Origin: Acidobacteriota bacterium | GTDB lineage: Bacteria; Acidobacteriota; Terriglobia; Terriglobales; Acidobacteriaceae | DNA length: 64,000 nt | Assembly: GCA_021818105.1 (NCBI GenBank) | Contig: JAKAFB010000011.1 | Location: forward strand, 1-64,000 | Reading direction: 5' to 3' | In this document: in pieces, positions 1-9,660 of the stretch | Layout: every line of letters starts with the position of its first letter | Numbering within the stretch: the first letter of the stretch is position 1 | Position numbers and translations under genes: made by a program | The notes under the pieces: generated by a model | Told to the model about the DNA's origin: nothing | The model's database searches: none | Seen by the model: the letters and a program-made list of their open reading frames with translations, nothing else

Positions 1-881
1 TTATGTTGCCAGTTGCTGTTACCCTGTGCATTTACGCGGTTTCCGCCCTGTACGTTGGAGTTCCTTACAAAGTTGTTATTGTTGTTGATGTTTATGGTGT
101 TGTTTCCGCCCCATCCGCAACCCCAACCCCAGCCACCGTGAAAAGCCGCGCCCACCATCATGCCAACACCGAAGGAAATCGCCATTCCGGCTGCATAGTA
201 TCCAGGTGGCGGATAGCTAATTGGCGGATAAGGATATGCAGGTGGCCCGTACACGACCGTGGGATTGTAGCTTGGCACATACACGACCTCGGGATTGGAA
301 GGTTGGATCACAATTACCTGCTTGTTGTCGACGACCGTAGTCTCCACCTTCTGTTGTTCAGTGCTCTTAAGATTTCCGTTCCCCTTAGCCTTTGAACGCA
401 TCCGCTGGACGGCGTCCATCACTTCGCTTTGCTGCGCTAGAAAAGCATTTCCGAGGTCGGTGGTCCACTTGATGTTGCCTGCAAGTTGTTTCACCAGATC
501 GGGGAGCAGGGCCATGGCCTGTACGCTCGGATCCCAGGGTTGCTTCATTGCAGCGTCAGTCAGCGCTTTATCTTTCAGACTCTTGTTCGCTTCCAACCAT
601 TGCTGCAGCTGCACGAGCTCAAGCGGGTACGTTGAAGCTACAAGGGCTTGGCTGAGCAGGTCATCGGGATAGAGGGCGATCGGCGCCACAAGGGAATCGA
701 GTTCCTGCGGAGAGAGTGTGGATGCTGGTTGAGTTTGAGTTGGCGGTGCATCTTGCGCGGAAGCGACTGCCCACGCTGCATCGCCCGGTGCGATTAGCAG
801 AGAACAGAGAACGGCAACCAAGCTGCGGAAGACATATTTGCAAACTGCAGATTTTGATCCTCTGAATCTCATGGCAGACAT
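1..881 (-). CDS. DUF3300 family secreted protein (3' end outside window)
   Basis: The reading frame runs leftward off the window edge, so the C-terminus is missing; about 293 residues are visible. An N-terminal hydrophobic stretch is followed by the typical DUF3300 opening, with LVAPIALYPDDLLSQ near residue 65 and VQLQQWLEANKSLKD after it. Beyond residue 190 the chain becomes rich in Tyr, Pro, Gly and Asn (PPAYPYPPISYPPPGYYAAG, then NNTINININNN), which is the usual low-complexity tail. The start at 881 is preferred because AGGAAGGA lies 5 bases upstream; an in-frame ATG at 872 is the alternative. The family is exported in Gram-negative bacteria and has no assigned biochemical role. Confidence 0.85.
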   Translation of the reverse strand, partial: MSAMRFRGSKSAVCKYVFRSLVAVLCSLLIAPGDAAWAVASAQDAPPTQTQPASTLSPQELDSLVAPIALYPDDLLSQALVASTYPLELVQLQQWLEANKSLKDKALTDAAMKQPWDPSVQAMALLPDLVKQLAGNIKWTTDLGNAFLAQQSEVMDAVQRMRSKAKGNGNLKSTEQQKVETTVVDNKQVIVIQPSNPEVVYVPSYNPTVVYGPPAYPYPPISYPPPGYYAAGMAISFGVGMMVGAAFHGGWGWGCGWGGNNTININNNNNFVRNSNVQGGNRVNAQGNSNWQH

Positions 882-1358
882 CCCATTCCTTCCTATCGCC
901 CTTTGAAACGGCGCCAACTCGAGCAACTGCCAGGCACGGTCGAAGGACCCGCGCGGACAGGCGACCTGGCCCGGTCACGATACGGCTGCTCGCGGGGCTT
1001 GTCGCTCTCTATAAAGCTAGAAGGCAACAAAAGGGCGAGGTACTGGGAAATCTACCAGTGATTTGCGCATAATTAGTTTGCAGGAGCGTCACTCGCGCTC
1101 GATTTGAGCTGTCACAAGCTAGGCAGAGTTCGCAATGTCAATAAGAGTATGGTCGAAAAGTATCGCTGTTGATCATTTGCGAACTTCTTCAACGTTCACT
1201 GTCTTGCCGCCGATCCTGTCGCGCCCTTCGCTTCTCTGCGGGATGGCGACAAAATTGCAATTTCACCGCAGCACATTCAATGGGATTACACGGCTACTGC
1301 GTTTCGAATTGATGACAAGATGCCAGCCGAACGAAGGAGTGTGGCGCGCATAGAATGT
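882..1358. other. Intergenic region, no gene seen
   Basis: This stretch lies between two leftward genes. It should hold the promoter of the DUF3300 gene and the end of the upstream transcript. The short open frames here have no family signature, no Shine-Dalgarno sequence and no coding-like composition. I saw no clear hairpin terminator. Confidence 0.5.
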
Positions 1359-2339
1359 TCAATTCGGTCTACCAAGCCAGGAGTATTGCCAGGCAACGGA
1401 GATATTTTGAAAGTTGCCTCCGTATTTTACATAGGCGCCATTGCTATAGCTGAACTTGAGAGACTGATGCCTGCTGACTGGTACAGAGGCAGTTGCACCA
1501 AGGCGCGAACTTCTCTGTGAGGTCGCAGGATTCTCAACCCCGTTCAGGCTGGTCTTTCCCCCAAACCAGAAGTTTGCATCGAGCGATACCCAGAGCCGAG
1601 GCTTTACGTCGTAGCTCACATGTCCTTCGATAGCCTCGACAGGGGCTTGGGTCTGCGACTGGATGCCGGGAACGATTTGGTTTTCGGAGAAGAACTTCGG
1701 GTTTTTCGTATAGAGCCAAGCGCCAAAATAGGCGTCCAGGATCCAGTGTCCATTCCGCCTGGAGTAACCTATTTCGGGCTTGAATCCCCATCGGTTGGTT
1801 CCCCAGTTTATCAGCTTCGTGGAGTCGTATTGCCCGGTTGGTGCAGTTGCCCGAAGGCTGATCCCCAAGAGGTTCCTCTGCTGCCATTTTCGGAATTCCG
1901 AAGGAGTCATCGCGGGACCACCAGCGAGATTGATCGAGAACCGGTAAACGGAATCAAAGAGCCCGGACCTGTAAGCATTCGTTTCGGAGCCCATTACAGT
2001 ACCGTGGAAACGAGCTTGGCCGTAAGGAAGCCCCGCGGTGATGCTCGCACTGCGTCCGAAGACAGACATCGAGTGGAAGAGAGTAACGATAGGTACGTTT
2101 GCCTTAGCCGTGGCATCTGCGATGGGAACGGCCCCTTGAAAGTCAAGATTGCCGTCGAAGAAGGAGTAGCTCAAGATGATCGCATTGCTGTGAATGGGCG
2201 TGATTACATAGGACCGTGGCGCCAAATCCTGGGCAGCGACGACGCGACAAAGACTTGCTGCGAGCGCAATGCAGATGCGCCAATTTAGAGATTTGCCATC
2301 GAGAAATCGCCGTAGCAGCCTTTTAACCACGCGATGCAT
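1359..2339 (-). CDS. Outer-membrane beta-barrel, MetA-pathway-of-phenol-degradation-like transporter
   Basis: A 326-residue protein with a basic N-terminus and a hydrophobic segment ending in VVAAQDLAPRSY, consistent with a signal peptide. The rest alternates polar and aromatic residues as in a beta-barrel, with LLGISLRATAPTGQYD, NWGTNRWGFKPEIGYS and WILDAYFGAWLYT in the middle. It ends with strands closing on QYSWLGRPN. The PTGxYD and NxGxNRW...KPEIGxS pattern is typical of the Phenol_MetA_deg/transporter family (PF13557), whose members are outer-membrane proteins of mostly unknown substrate. The gene stands alone and is divergent from the BON lipoprotein gene. The assignment to an outer-membrane barrel is firmer than any transport role. 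Confidence 0.75.
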   Translation of the reverse strand: MHRVVKRLLRRFLDGKSLNWRICIALAASLCRVVAAQDLAPRSYVITPIHSNAIILSYSFFDGNLDFQGAVPIADATAKANVPIVTLFHSMSVFGRSASITAGLPYGQARFHGTVMGSETNAYRSGLFDSVYRFSINLAGGPAMTPSEFRKWQQRNLLGISLRATAPTGQYDSTKLINWGTNRWGFKPEIGYSRRNGHWILDAYFGAWLYTKNPKFFSENQIVPGIQSQTQAPVEAIEGHVSYDVKPRLWVSLDANFWFGGKTSLNGVENPATSQRSSRLGATASVPVSRHQSLKFSYSNGAYVKYGGNFQNISVAWQYSWLGRPN

Positions 2340-2910
2340 CCTCTAGGTTGGCTCTATATTCATATCACCAGTTCTCAGGACAGCTGCGCACTGACAAATC
2401 AGCTAGTCACGGATACCAATCAGTATTGCAGGAGCGAGGCCGGCCGCCTAAGCATTCTGGGGGACGGCACGCCATCCAAGTTCCCTTGAAGTCTGTGTGA
2501 AGGACGTCGCACTGAGCTGTGTGCGGTGGTAGAAGCGGGCCGATGGCTTGCATCGGTGTTCACACGCTGGCGCGGGGTAGTAAATCGAGAAGGTGGTTCG
2601 GCATAGCGCTTGGCGTTGAGAATAAAGTCCATAAATCGGCACAGGCAATTTGCGCGGTGGACGGACAACCAAGATATACCTTCCTGCACAAATGCTCGAT
2701 CTGCCATAGGCTCGCCGCATCATCTCACGCTTCCACATGCTGAGCGGTATGTGCCTGCCCGCCTTTCTAAGAGTTCACACTGCGATCAATGCTATGTTCT
2801 CTGCGTCAAGTGCGATACGTTCTAGTAAAACTTCCAGTTACCATGACGTGGCCAAGCTGCTATGTTCCATTTCGAATCGCGAAGTGTGGAGATCGATGAA
2901 GGAGAGGCAT
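2340..2910. other. Divergent intergenic region
   Basis: This 570-base spacer separates the leftward barrel gene from the rightward BON lipoprotein gene, so it should contain both promoters. Several overlapping frames stay open on both strands, but none has a recognisable product or a good ribosome binding site. I regard it as non-coding. Confidence 0.45.
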
Positions 2911-3807
2911 ATGCGCAGGTTAGCTACCACCCTTTGTCTGCTGTTCCTTGTCGCGGCTATAACGGCATGTCATAGCAAACCAGACGACCAGGCCATCGTC
3001 AAGGATATCCAGACGAAAGTTGCGGATGATCCGGTGACGCAGGACTCCCGTGTCACCGTGGAATCGCATATGGGTGAAGTAACGGTCACTGGAACAACTA
3101 GTACCGTGGCTGCAAAAAAAGAGATCGCCAGAAAGGCCAAGGATGAGCCAGGGGTAACGGTGGTTCACGACGAAACTATAGTAGGCCAGGGACCATCCTC
3201 AGGTGCTGCGCAGGGCGGCAGGGGTGAGGCTTCCGCACCTGCAACTCCCGTAGCTGCCACGCATCCACCTCCTCGTCCACAGCCAGTAGTGGTGCCTGCG
3301 GGTACGGTGCTCACGATTCGTACAAATCAAGCGCTAAGTACCAAAAACGTTCAGACTGGAACAGCATTCACTGGTTCGGTTATGACTCCGATCTCACTCG
3401 AGGGGAAGACGGTGATTCCTGCTGGTGCAGAAGTTACGGGAATTGTTAGAGATGCAAAAAAAGCGGGGAAATTTAAGGGAGGAGCTTCTTTGACGCTTGC
3501 CCTGGATTCAGTGACGGTGAATGGGCACAAGTACAACATTGTTACGGAGTACTTCGCGCAGGAATCTCAGGGCAAGGGAAAACGCACCACAGGCATGATT
3601 GTAGGGGGATCAGGTGCGGGTGCAGCAATTGGCGGGCTGGCAGGTGGAGGGAAAGGAGCTGCAATCGGCGCACTTGCTGGAGCGACTGCGGGCACTATCG
3701 GAGCCATCACTGGTAACCGAGATATTGAGTTGCCGGCTGAGTCAGCGTTGACTTTCAAGTTAGATGAACCTCTCACGCTGAAATCCGATGCGGGTGGAGA
3801 CGAATAA
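2911..3807 (+). CDS. BON-domain lipoprotein with glycine-zipper segment
   Basis: The ATG at 2911 is chosen because AAGGAGAGG lies just upstream. The next residues form a lipoprotein signal, MRRLATTLCLLFLVAAITAC, giving a lipidated Cys20. Residues about 25-90 form a BON domain (QAIVKDIQTKVADDPV, then SHMGEVTVTGT), a fold linked to membrane or periplasmic binding. A Pro-rich linker follows. The C-terminal part has TVLTIRTNQALSTKN and a glycine-zipper stretch (GAAIGGLAGGGKGAAIGALA) that may insert in or span a membrane. The likely location is the periplasmic face of an envelope membrane. The precise role is unknown; stress protection is often proposed for BON lipoproteins. Confidence 0.85.
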   Translation: MRRLATTLCLLFLVAAITACHSKPDDQAIVKDIQTKVADDPVTQDSRVTVESHMGEVTVTGTTSTVAAKKEIARKAKDEPGVTVVHDETIVGQGPSSGAAQGGRGEASAPATPVAATHPPPRPQPVVVPAGTVLTIRTNQALSTKNVQTGTAFTGSVMTPISLEGKTVIPAGAEVTGIVRDAKKAGKFKGGASLTLALDSVTVNGHKYNIVTEYFAQESQGKGKRTTGMIVGGSGAGAAIGGLAGGGKGAAIGALAGATAGTIGAITGNRDIELPAESALTFKLDEPLTLKSDAGGDE

Positions 3808-4006
3808 TTGTCAAGCGCGACGTTCGACAAGGAGAGTATGACGCAAGAGTTGTGTCTCCGGATTTCGATGATTTTGATGCGCTAGACGATCGTACAGATC
3901 CGACACGGACAAACTGGAACGCGACCTGACCTCTAGCTAGCTGCGAAATGCCAACCAGTAGCGCAAGTTAGGGAGGGATGGTCGCGTTTCGTTAGGTGGG
4001 ATACAA

Positions 4007-5668
4007 GTGAAGTCCGCATGGATGCTGCAGTACATTCGTTGTCTCTTCGTGATTGGTTTGTACGCGACGCTGCTTTTTGCTGCGCAAACTGTTGGAGGTC
4101 AGCTTTCAGAGCCTGCCATCAGCGGTCGGACGAGTCAAACCCAAGCCACCGAGGCTGTCCAGGACTCATTGGGACGCACAACCCCGCGCGGTACAGTGAT
4201 GGGTTTCCTGAAAGCTGCGTACAACGAAAAGTACGATGTAGCTGCTCAGTACCTGGATACACGGGCTCGTGGGAAAGATGCTGCAAATCTTGCTAGGCAG
4301 CTTTTTTATGTACTGGATCGAAAACTACCTGCCAAACTTAATAACGTGAGCAACGAACCACTCGGGGCGCTCGCAGATCCCGTTGATTCACGCAGGGAGT
4401 TGATCGGCAGTGTAGTGACTGAGGGCGGGGGGGCGGACATCTATCTTGAACGTATCGATCGTCCGGGCATCGGATCAATCTGGCTGTTCTCCCGTCAAAC
4501 GCTAGCCGATATACCCAGCGTTTATCAAGAGATTAATGTCGTACAGGTGGAAAGCATCGCACCTGAATTCCTGCTGAAGAGATATTTTGGCATTGCTCTG
4601 TTTGGATGGTGCTATTTTCTATTATTCCTACCGTTACTCTATCTCTTCCTAAGTGTAGTCAATCGTGTAGTTGGAGCTGGGATAGGCTATTTACTCAGAC
4701 ATTGGGCCCACCGGCCAGAGGTGCGGAACCCTTGTATTCTTCCTCATCCCGTACGCCTTCTTATTCTTTCAGGAACTATCTATCTCACGCTGTCCAAAGT
4801 CAGTGTTTCACTTCTGGCTCGTCAGGCAGCTTCGACAATTGCACATTTAGTTCTGATTGTGGCGTTTGTATGGGCTATGTTTTATGTGAACGCAAAATGT
4901 GAGCTGTATTTGAAGCGACGGATCGAAAGTCATGGAAGAATTAGCTCAACCGCAATAATTCGTCCAGCTCGGCGTGTGATGGACCTGATTGCAGTAATTG
5001 TGGGTCTAATGTTTCTGCTTCACAGCCTTGGAATCAATCCATCAGCAACACTAGCAGGTCTGGGAGTGGGAGGTATTGCAGTAGCCCTCGCTGCTCAAAA
5101 GACCTTGGAAAACGTGATTGGCGGGGCGTCTCTGATCATGGATGACGCTGTTCGCGTTGGAGACTTCTTCAGGATAGGAGATGTAGTAGGGACAGTCGAA
5201 GTCATCGGGCTTCGCTCCATCCAGCTTCGCACTCTTGACCGTACAACGGTTACGATCCCAAACGGTCAGGTGGCTACTATGACGCTCGAGAACTACTCTG
5301 CACGTGACCAATTCTGGCTACATCAATTATTTTGCCTGGATTATCAGACCGCACCCTCCAGGTTGGACGCGGCTCTTAGCGAGGCCAGATCCTTGCTGAC
5401 AAGAGACTCCAGGGTGTTTCCTGCTACAGCACGTATCCGACTAATCCGCTTTGCAGAGTCCAGTCTGGAACTGGAAGTCTTCGCATATGTTGCAGCTCAA
5501 GACTGGAACAATTTTCTTGAAATTCAGGAAGACCTCTTAATGAAAATCAGAGAAGTAGTCCAGTCTACGGGTGTCGAGATTGGTTATCCCGCTCGCACAG
5601 TCTATCTGAAGAATAGGATCGGTGCGGAAAATACACCGCTCAGGGCGGTGGGTGAAGGAAAAGAATAA
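4007..5668 (+). CDS. MscS-family mechanosensitive ion channel
   Basis: A 553-residue membrane protein. It starts at GTG with AGGTGG about 8 bases upstream, followed by a signal-like hydrophobic stretch. A periplasmic N-terminal domain of about 180 residues precedes a group of transmembrane helices from roughly residue 195 to 345. The pore helix and MscS core follow (LAGLGVGGIAVALAAQKTLE, then NVIGGASLIMDDAVRVGD, about residues 348-385). The beta domain carries VTIPNGQVATMTLENYSARD, the most conserved MscS motif. Such channels open when membrane tension rises and release solutes on hypo-osmotic shock. The long N-terminal domain is larger than that of E. coli MscS. The next gene starts 3 bases after the stop, so the two are probably co-transcribed. 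Confidence 0.93.
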   Translation: MKSAWMLQYIRCLFVIGLYATLLFAAQTVGGQLSEPAISGRTSQTQATEAVQDSLGRTTPRGTVMGFLKAAYNEKYDVAAQYLDTRARGKDAANLARQLFYVLDRKLPAKLNNVSNEPLGALADPVDSRRELIGSVVTEGGGADIYLERIDRPGIGSIWLFSRQTLADIPSVYQEINVVQVESIAPEFLLKRYFGIALFGWCYFLLFLPLLYLFLSVVNRVVGAGIGYLLRHWAHRPEVRNPCILPHPVRLLILSGTIYLTLSKVSVSLLARQAASTIAHLVLIVAFVWAMFYVNAKCELYLKRRIESHGRISSTAIIRPARRVMDLIAVIVGLMFLLHSLGINPSATLAGLGVGGIAVALAAQKTLENVIGGASLIMDDAVRVGDFFRIGDVVGTVEVIGLRSIQLRTLDRTTVTIPNGQVATMTLENYSARDQFWLHQLFCLDYQTAPSRLDAALSEARSLLTRDSRVFPATARIRLIRFAESSLELEVFAYVAAQDWNNFLEIQEDLLMKIREVVQSTGVEIGYPARTVYLKNRIGAENTPLRAVGEGKE

Positions 5669-5671
5669 AGG

Positions 5672-6904
5672 ATGCAGCCCATGGACTGCGGACTCGGCAG
5701 CGAGCTTGGTGATATAGGCGCACACGGTAAGTCATACATCATGGTGATTACCATTATTGCGCTTTTATTTTGCAATACTGTGGTTGTCAGAGCTCAGCAG
5801 TTCGCACTTGATACTTCCGCCGCCACGATGATGGCCCAATCTGAGAAGCAGACAAGCGGCCTCCCAAACTCGAAGATTGCGCCCGGCGTTTCTAATAATC
5901 CTGGACGCGGGGCCATTGTTGTGGTTCCCATTCCAACTTCAAGTCCTGCAATTGGCAATGGTGCCACTATATTGGGCGGGTACATTTTTCCGCTACGTAA
6001 GACCGACAAGATTTCCCCGCCCTCCATCATCGGAGGGACCTGGGTCGGCACAGATAACGGAACCCGCGCATGGGCAGTGGGAACGGAACTCTACTTCAAC
6101 CAGGATCGCTATCACGCTATCTCTGGTGTTGCGCATGGAGATTTGAACTACGATTTCTATGGCACAGGCACCGTAAATGGCGACGCAGGCAGAAAGTTTG
6201 GCCTGAACCAGACCGGAAATGTCTTTTTCGGGGAAATCCTGCGGCGAACATTTTGGGAAATCTTCGTAGGTCCGCGGCTGTGGATCGGAAAATCCCGACT
6301 CGAGCCGCAACACCTCGGTGAGACCTTTCCAGACTTGCCGCCTCTGGGTGTGGACTTCAGTATGAATTCCCTTGGGTTCAAGATTGAGCGGGAGACCACT
6401 CCGAATCGCTTCTATCCGGAGAAGGGCACGTTGTTCCAATTGGGGAGTGATTTCTTCTCCAAAGATATTGGCGGAACCTTTACGTTTCAGCGATACAGGC
6501 TCACCTTCAATGCGTATCACACCGCCGCAAAGAGGCAGGTTCTGGCCTACAACGCCTTTGCATGTGCGACTGGAGGCAATGCTCCGTTTTTCGGTCAGTG
6601 CATCTTTGGATTGCAGAATGAACTCCGAGGCTACCCGGCTGGACGATATATCGACAAGGACATGCTCGCCACACAGGCCGAGTATCGACTCTCGCTTCCA
6701 TGGAGGCTAGGCTTAGCGGCATTTGCCGGGCTGGGGGAAGTCGCGCCGAGCTTCTCAAAGTTTGATGCCGGCAATATACTTCCGAGCGGTGGCGTGGGCC
6801 CCCGCTTTGTGCTGAGCAGCAAGTATCATGTGAATCTTCGCGCTGATTTTGCATGGGGCAAAAATGGAAGAACCTTCAGTATGGGCCTTGGCGAGAGCTT
6901 CTGA
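5672..6904 (+). CDS. Omp85/BamA-like surface-antigen barrel without visible POTRA domains
   Basis: A 410-residue frame beginning directly after the MscS gene. A better signal peptide starts at the internal ATG at 5741 (MVITIIALLFCNTVVVRAQQ), so the true protein may be 387 residues. The body reads as beta-barrel strands: GNGATILGGYIFPL, FYPEKGTLFQLGSDFFSKDI, ELRGYPAGRYIDKDMLATQA and a final FSMGLGESF. The LRGYxxGRYxDKxxLATQAEYR segment is characteristic of the bacterial surface antigen (D15) barrel. No POTRA repeats precede it, unlike BamA or TamA. A stand-alone outer-membrane barrel is the safest description; coupling to the inner-membrane channel gene suggests a shared osmotic or envelope role. 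Confidence 0.78.
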   Translation: MQPMDCGLGSELGDIGAHGKSYIMVITIIALLFCNTVVVRAQQFALDTSAATMMAQSEKQTSGLPNSKIAPGVSNNPGRGAIVVVPIPTSSPAIGNGATILGGYIFPLRKTDKISPPSIIGGTWVGTDNGTRAWAVGTELYFNQDRYHAISGVAHGDLNYDFYGTGTVNGDAGRKFGLNQTGNVFFGEILRRTFWEIFVGPRLWIGKSRLEPQHLGETFPDLPPLGVDFSMNSLGFKIERETTPNRFYPEKGTLFQLGSDFFSKDIGGTFTFQRYRLTFNAYHTAAKRQVLAYNAFACATGGNAPFFGQCIFGLQNELRGYPAGRYIDKDMLATQAEYRLSLPWRLGLAAFAGLGEVAPSFSKFDAGNILPSGGVGPRFVLSSKYHVNLRADFAWGKNGRTFSMGLGESF

Positions 6905-7079
6905 AGAAATAATATTAGCCCACGCTATTTCCTCGCACGCATAGTCGGACGTGATCACTGCAATTTCTGCTAGTCGAATGCAAGCTAGTTGGGTCGTAGG
7001 CTTTTGTGAAGTGGTGAAAGGCCAGTACCACCTAGGCACACATCATCGCGTGACTAATCTATGGGCGGGTGGTGATCCA

Positions 7080-8633
7080 ATGTCCTCGAAATTGGAATAT
7101 GAGGTTTCGATGCAGGAGCACGGTTGCACATCAATCGTAAACAAGAGAGGACCCGCGCTTTACCCGTCTCTCTATCAAATCAATACTCGCGTGCTGATGC
7201 AAGAACTCAGCAGTGCACTCGGGCGGCCAGCGACGCTGGACGACATTCCCGACAAGGATCTCGATCATTTCGCGAAACTAGGTTTCGATTGGGTATGGCT
7301 CCTTGGAGTATGGCAGACAGGCGAAGCAGGTTGCAGGGTATCGAAAGAAAACGAGCAGTGGCAACGCGAGTTTCGGGACTTTCTCCCTGATTTCACCGAG
7401 GCTGATGTGTGCGGATCATGTTTTGCAGTCACCAAGTATGAGGTTCACACCGATCTTGGTGGAAATGCGGCTCTCGATCGCCTCTGTGATCGAATTCATG
7501 CGCACGGGATGAAACTGCTTCTTGACTTCGTGCCAAACCACACTGCACCTGACCATGAATGGGTGAGTCAGCATCCGGAATATTACATGCATGGCACTGA
7601 GGCAAAGCTGCGTAATGAACCGCAAAACTATATTCAGATGGAAAATTCTAGTGGACCTCATATATTCGCCTACGGACGTGACCCCTATTTCGATGGCTGG
7701 CCTGACACCATTCAATTAAATTATGCGGAGCCATCCTTACAACAAACAATGATCGGTGAACTCAAGAAGATAGCGAGACACTGTGACGGAGTTCGCTGCG
7801 ACATGGCAATGCTGATCCTTCCCGAGGTATTCGAGCGGACATGGGGACTGAGACCAGAGCCATTCTGGCCCCGAGCGATTCAGTGTGTGCGGGACGAGAA
7901 CCCTGGTTTCCTGTTCATGGCCGAAGTGTATTGGGATCTTGAATGGATGCTGCAGCAGCAAGGCTTCAACTACACTTATGACAAGCGGTTATATGATCGT
8001 CTTCGCAAAGGATATGCGCGATCAGTTCGTGATCACTTCCGTGCTGATATGGGCTTCCAGAGCAAGTTGGTGCGTTTCCTCGAGAACCATGACGAACCTC
8101 GCGCAGCGGCTGTGTTTCCGCCTGACCAGCATCGCGCTTCTGCAATTCTGACGTTTCTATGCTCTGGTCTTCGGTTCTTCCACGATGGGCAATTCGAGGG
8201 GAGAAAGAAGAAGGTGCCTGTCCACCTATGCCGGCGACCTGATGAGCCGGTCGATGTCGCCTTAAGTGAGTTCTACAGTAGCCTGCTTACATGCGTAAAC
8301 CTACCAGTCATTCGCAACGGTACGTGGTCACTGCTCGAGTGTTCTGCGGCATGGGAAGGGAACTGGACATCCGATTGCTTTATCTGCTTCGCATGGACAG
8401 ACCAATCACATGACAGAGTCATAGTGGTCGTCAACTATGCACCCAATCAGAGCCAGTGCTATCTCCAAATTCCCTTCGAAGATCTCCGGGGCCTATCTGT
8501 GCGCTTTGAAGACATCATGGGACACGATGTCTATGAGCGAGACGGAGAGGAGTTGTCAGAACGTGGACTTTATCTGGATATTGCTGGTTGGGGATACAAC
8601 GTTTTCCGAGTGACCACACCATCGAGGCGCTAG
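7080..8633 (+). CDS. Glycoside hydrolase family 13 (alpha-amylase family) protein
   Basis: A 517-residue protein from the ATG at 7080, preceded by GGGCGGGTGGTGATCC; the frame is open further upstream but the extra residues look non-coding. The four GH13 regions are present: DFVPNH; GVRCDMAM with the nucleophile Asp near residue 241; FMAEVYWD with the acid/base Glu near 282; and FLENHDEP with the stabilising Asp near 338. A TIM barrel with a short C-terminal beta domain is expected. There is no signal peptide, so it probably acts in the cytoplasm on alpha-glucans or oligosaccharides. Substrate cannot be told from sequence; alpha-amylase, alpha-glucosidase and trehalose-type enzymes share these motifs. 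Confidence 0.9.
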   Translation: MSSKLEYEVSMQEHGCTSIVNKRGPALYPSLYQINTRVLMQELSSALGRPATLDDIPDKDLDHFAKLGFDWVWLLGVWQTGEAGCRVSKENEQWQREFRDFLPDFTEADVCGSCFAVTKYEVHTDLGGNAALDRLCDRIHAHGMKLLLDFVPNHTAPDHEWVSQHPEYYMHGTEAKLRNEPQNYIQMENSSGPHIFAYGRDPYFDGWPDTIQLNYAEPSLQQTMIGELKKIARHCDGVRCDMAMLILPEVFERTWGLRPEPFWPRAIQCVRDENPGFLFMAEVYWDLEWMLQQQGFNYTYDKRLYDRLRKGYARSVRDHFRADMGFQSKLVRFLENHDEPRAAAVFPPDQHRASAILTFLCSGLRFFHDGQFEGRKKKVPVHLCRRPDEPVDVALSEFYSSLLTCVNLPVIRNGTWSLLECSAAWEGNWTSDCFICFAWTDQSHDRVIVVVNYAPNQSQCYLQIPFEDLRGLSVRFEDIMGHDVYERDGEELSERGLYLDIAGWGYNVFRVTTPSRR

Positions 8634-8865
8634 ATGTATAGTCAAAATCCTCTCTCAATATAGAGTTGTTCGCGTGCCTATGCGCAATTGTTTCCCATCA
8701 TAGGGCTTATCTATTGCTAGCAGCGATGTGCCACATAGTTGTTAGACTCTACACATTTATTGATTTCCCCAGGGATCACGCTGCCCTATTTCCTCGATGA
8801 GAATTGCAGCAATAGCTAGCATTTTTGGCAGTTCGTGTTGACGGTACGGAAGAATTACTCTGCGC

Positions 8866-9660
8866 ATGAACGAAGACTACGTCTCCATTCTTGAGAGTCA
8901 AGAAGACAAGTTCATGGGAACGCGTAGCTGTTATCGCATGAGGATACGCATCGCTAATCTGAAATGGTTCGAACGCGCTTTGCTCATTGTTGGACTGATC
9001 CTTGTTGGGATCTCAGTAACTACTTATGTGAGTGGAAGGATCTATTCGCAATGGGAAGTCGCGAGGTTCCACGCTGGTATTGTGTATCCCGCCGGCCAGG
9101 AATCGAGTTGGTTGGTGAATAAGAAGCCTGTTGACTTTAGTCTATGGTCACGCCAACGAATCGAGGCTTATGAGGCTACGTACAACGAACGTATAGACAA
9201 ACCTCTCGCTCTTCTGAAGATGGATAAACTCCGTTTGGAAGTACCTGTTTATGAGGGCACCGATGATCTAGTTTTAAACCGCGGTTTGGGGAGAATTGTT
9301 GGTACTGCCCATCTGGGAGAATCGGGAAACGTTGGGATTGCGGGCCATCGTGATGGATTCTTTCGGGGCCTAAAGGATGTCAGTGTTGGTGACACATTGG
9401 AGATTGAGACTGTTACTGGTACGCAGACATACATCATTGATTGGATCAGGGTAGTTGGCAGAGAAGATGTGAGCGTACTGAAGAACGAGTCGGGATCCGC
9501 ATTGACCCTGGTTACGTGCTATCCGTTTTACTTCGTCGGGAGTGCCCCAAAGAGATACATTGTCCACGCATCTCTTAGGGACAAATACAACACGCAGAAC
9601 GAGCCTGCTAAGGCAAGTCTGCAAGCCACTGCTTCAGGAACCAAGGAGAATACACAATGA
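8866..9660 (+). CDS. Class D-like sortase (transpeptidase)
   Basis: A 264-residue membrane-anchored enzyme. One transmembrane helix lies near residues 35-55 (ALLIVGLILVGISVTTYVSG), with the catalytic domain outside the inner membrane. Sortase landmarks are DKLRLEVPVYEGTDDLVLNR, GNVGIAGHRDGFFRGL with catalytic His161, TLVTCYPFYFVGSAPKRYIV with catalytic Cys218 and Arg230. Sortases cut LPXTG-type signals between Thr and Gly and join the product to an amino acceptor. Starts at 8914 or 8938 are also possible. Its stop codon overlaps the start of the next gene (ATGA), whose product ends in LPATG, so enzyme and substrate are made together. Sortases are mainly Gram-positive enzymes, so the acceptor in this diderm is unknown. 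Confidence 0.92.
   Translation: MNEDYVSILESQEDKFMGTRSCYRMRIRIANLKWFERALLIVGLILVGISVTTYVSGRIYSQWEVARFHAGIVYPAGQESSWLVNKKPVDFSLWSRQRIEAYEATYNERIDKPLALLKMDKLRLEVPVYEGTDDLVLNRGLGRIVGTAHLGESGNVGIAGHRDGFFRGLKDVSVGDTLEIETVTGTQTYIIDWIRVVGREDVSVLKNESGSALTLVTCYPFYFVGSAPKRYIVHASLRDKYNTQNEPAKASLQATASGTKENTQ

Noticed and set aside
3838-3940. Short frames after the BON lipoprotein, including one with an acidic tail and one behind AAGGAGAG
   Set aside because: The first has no start codon and the second is only 15 codons; neither is supported.
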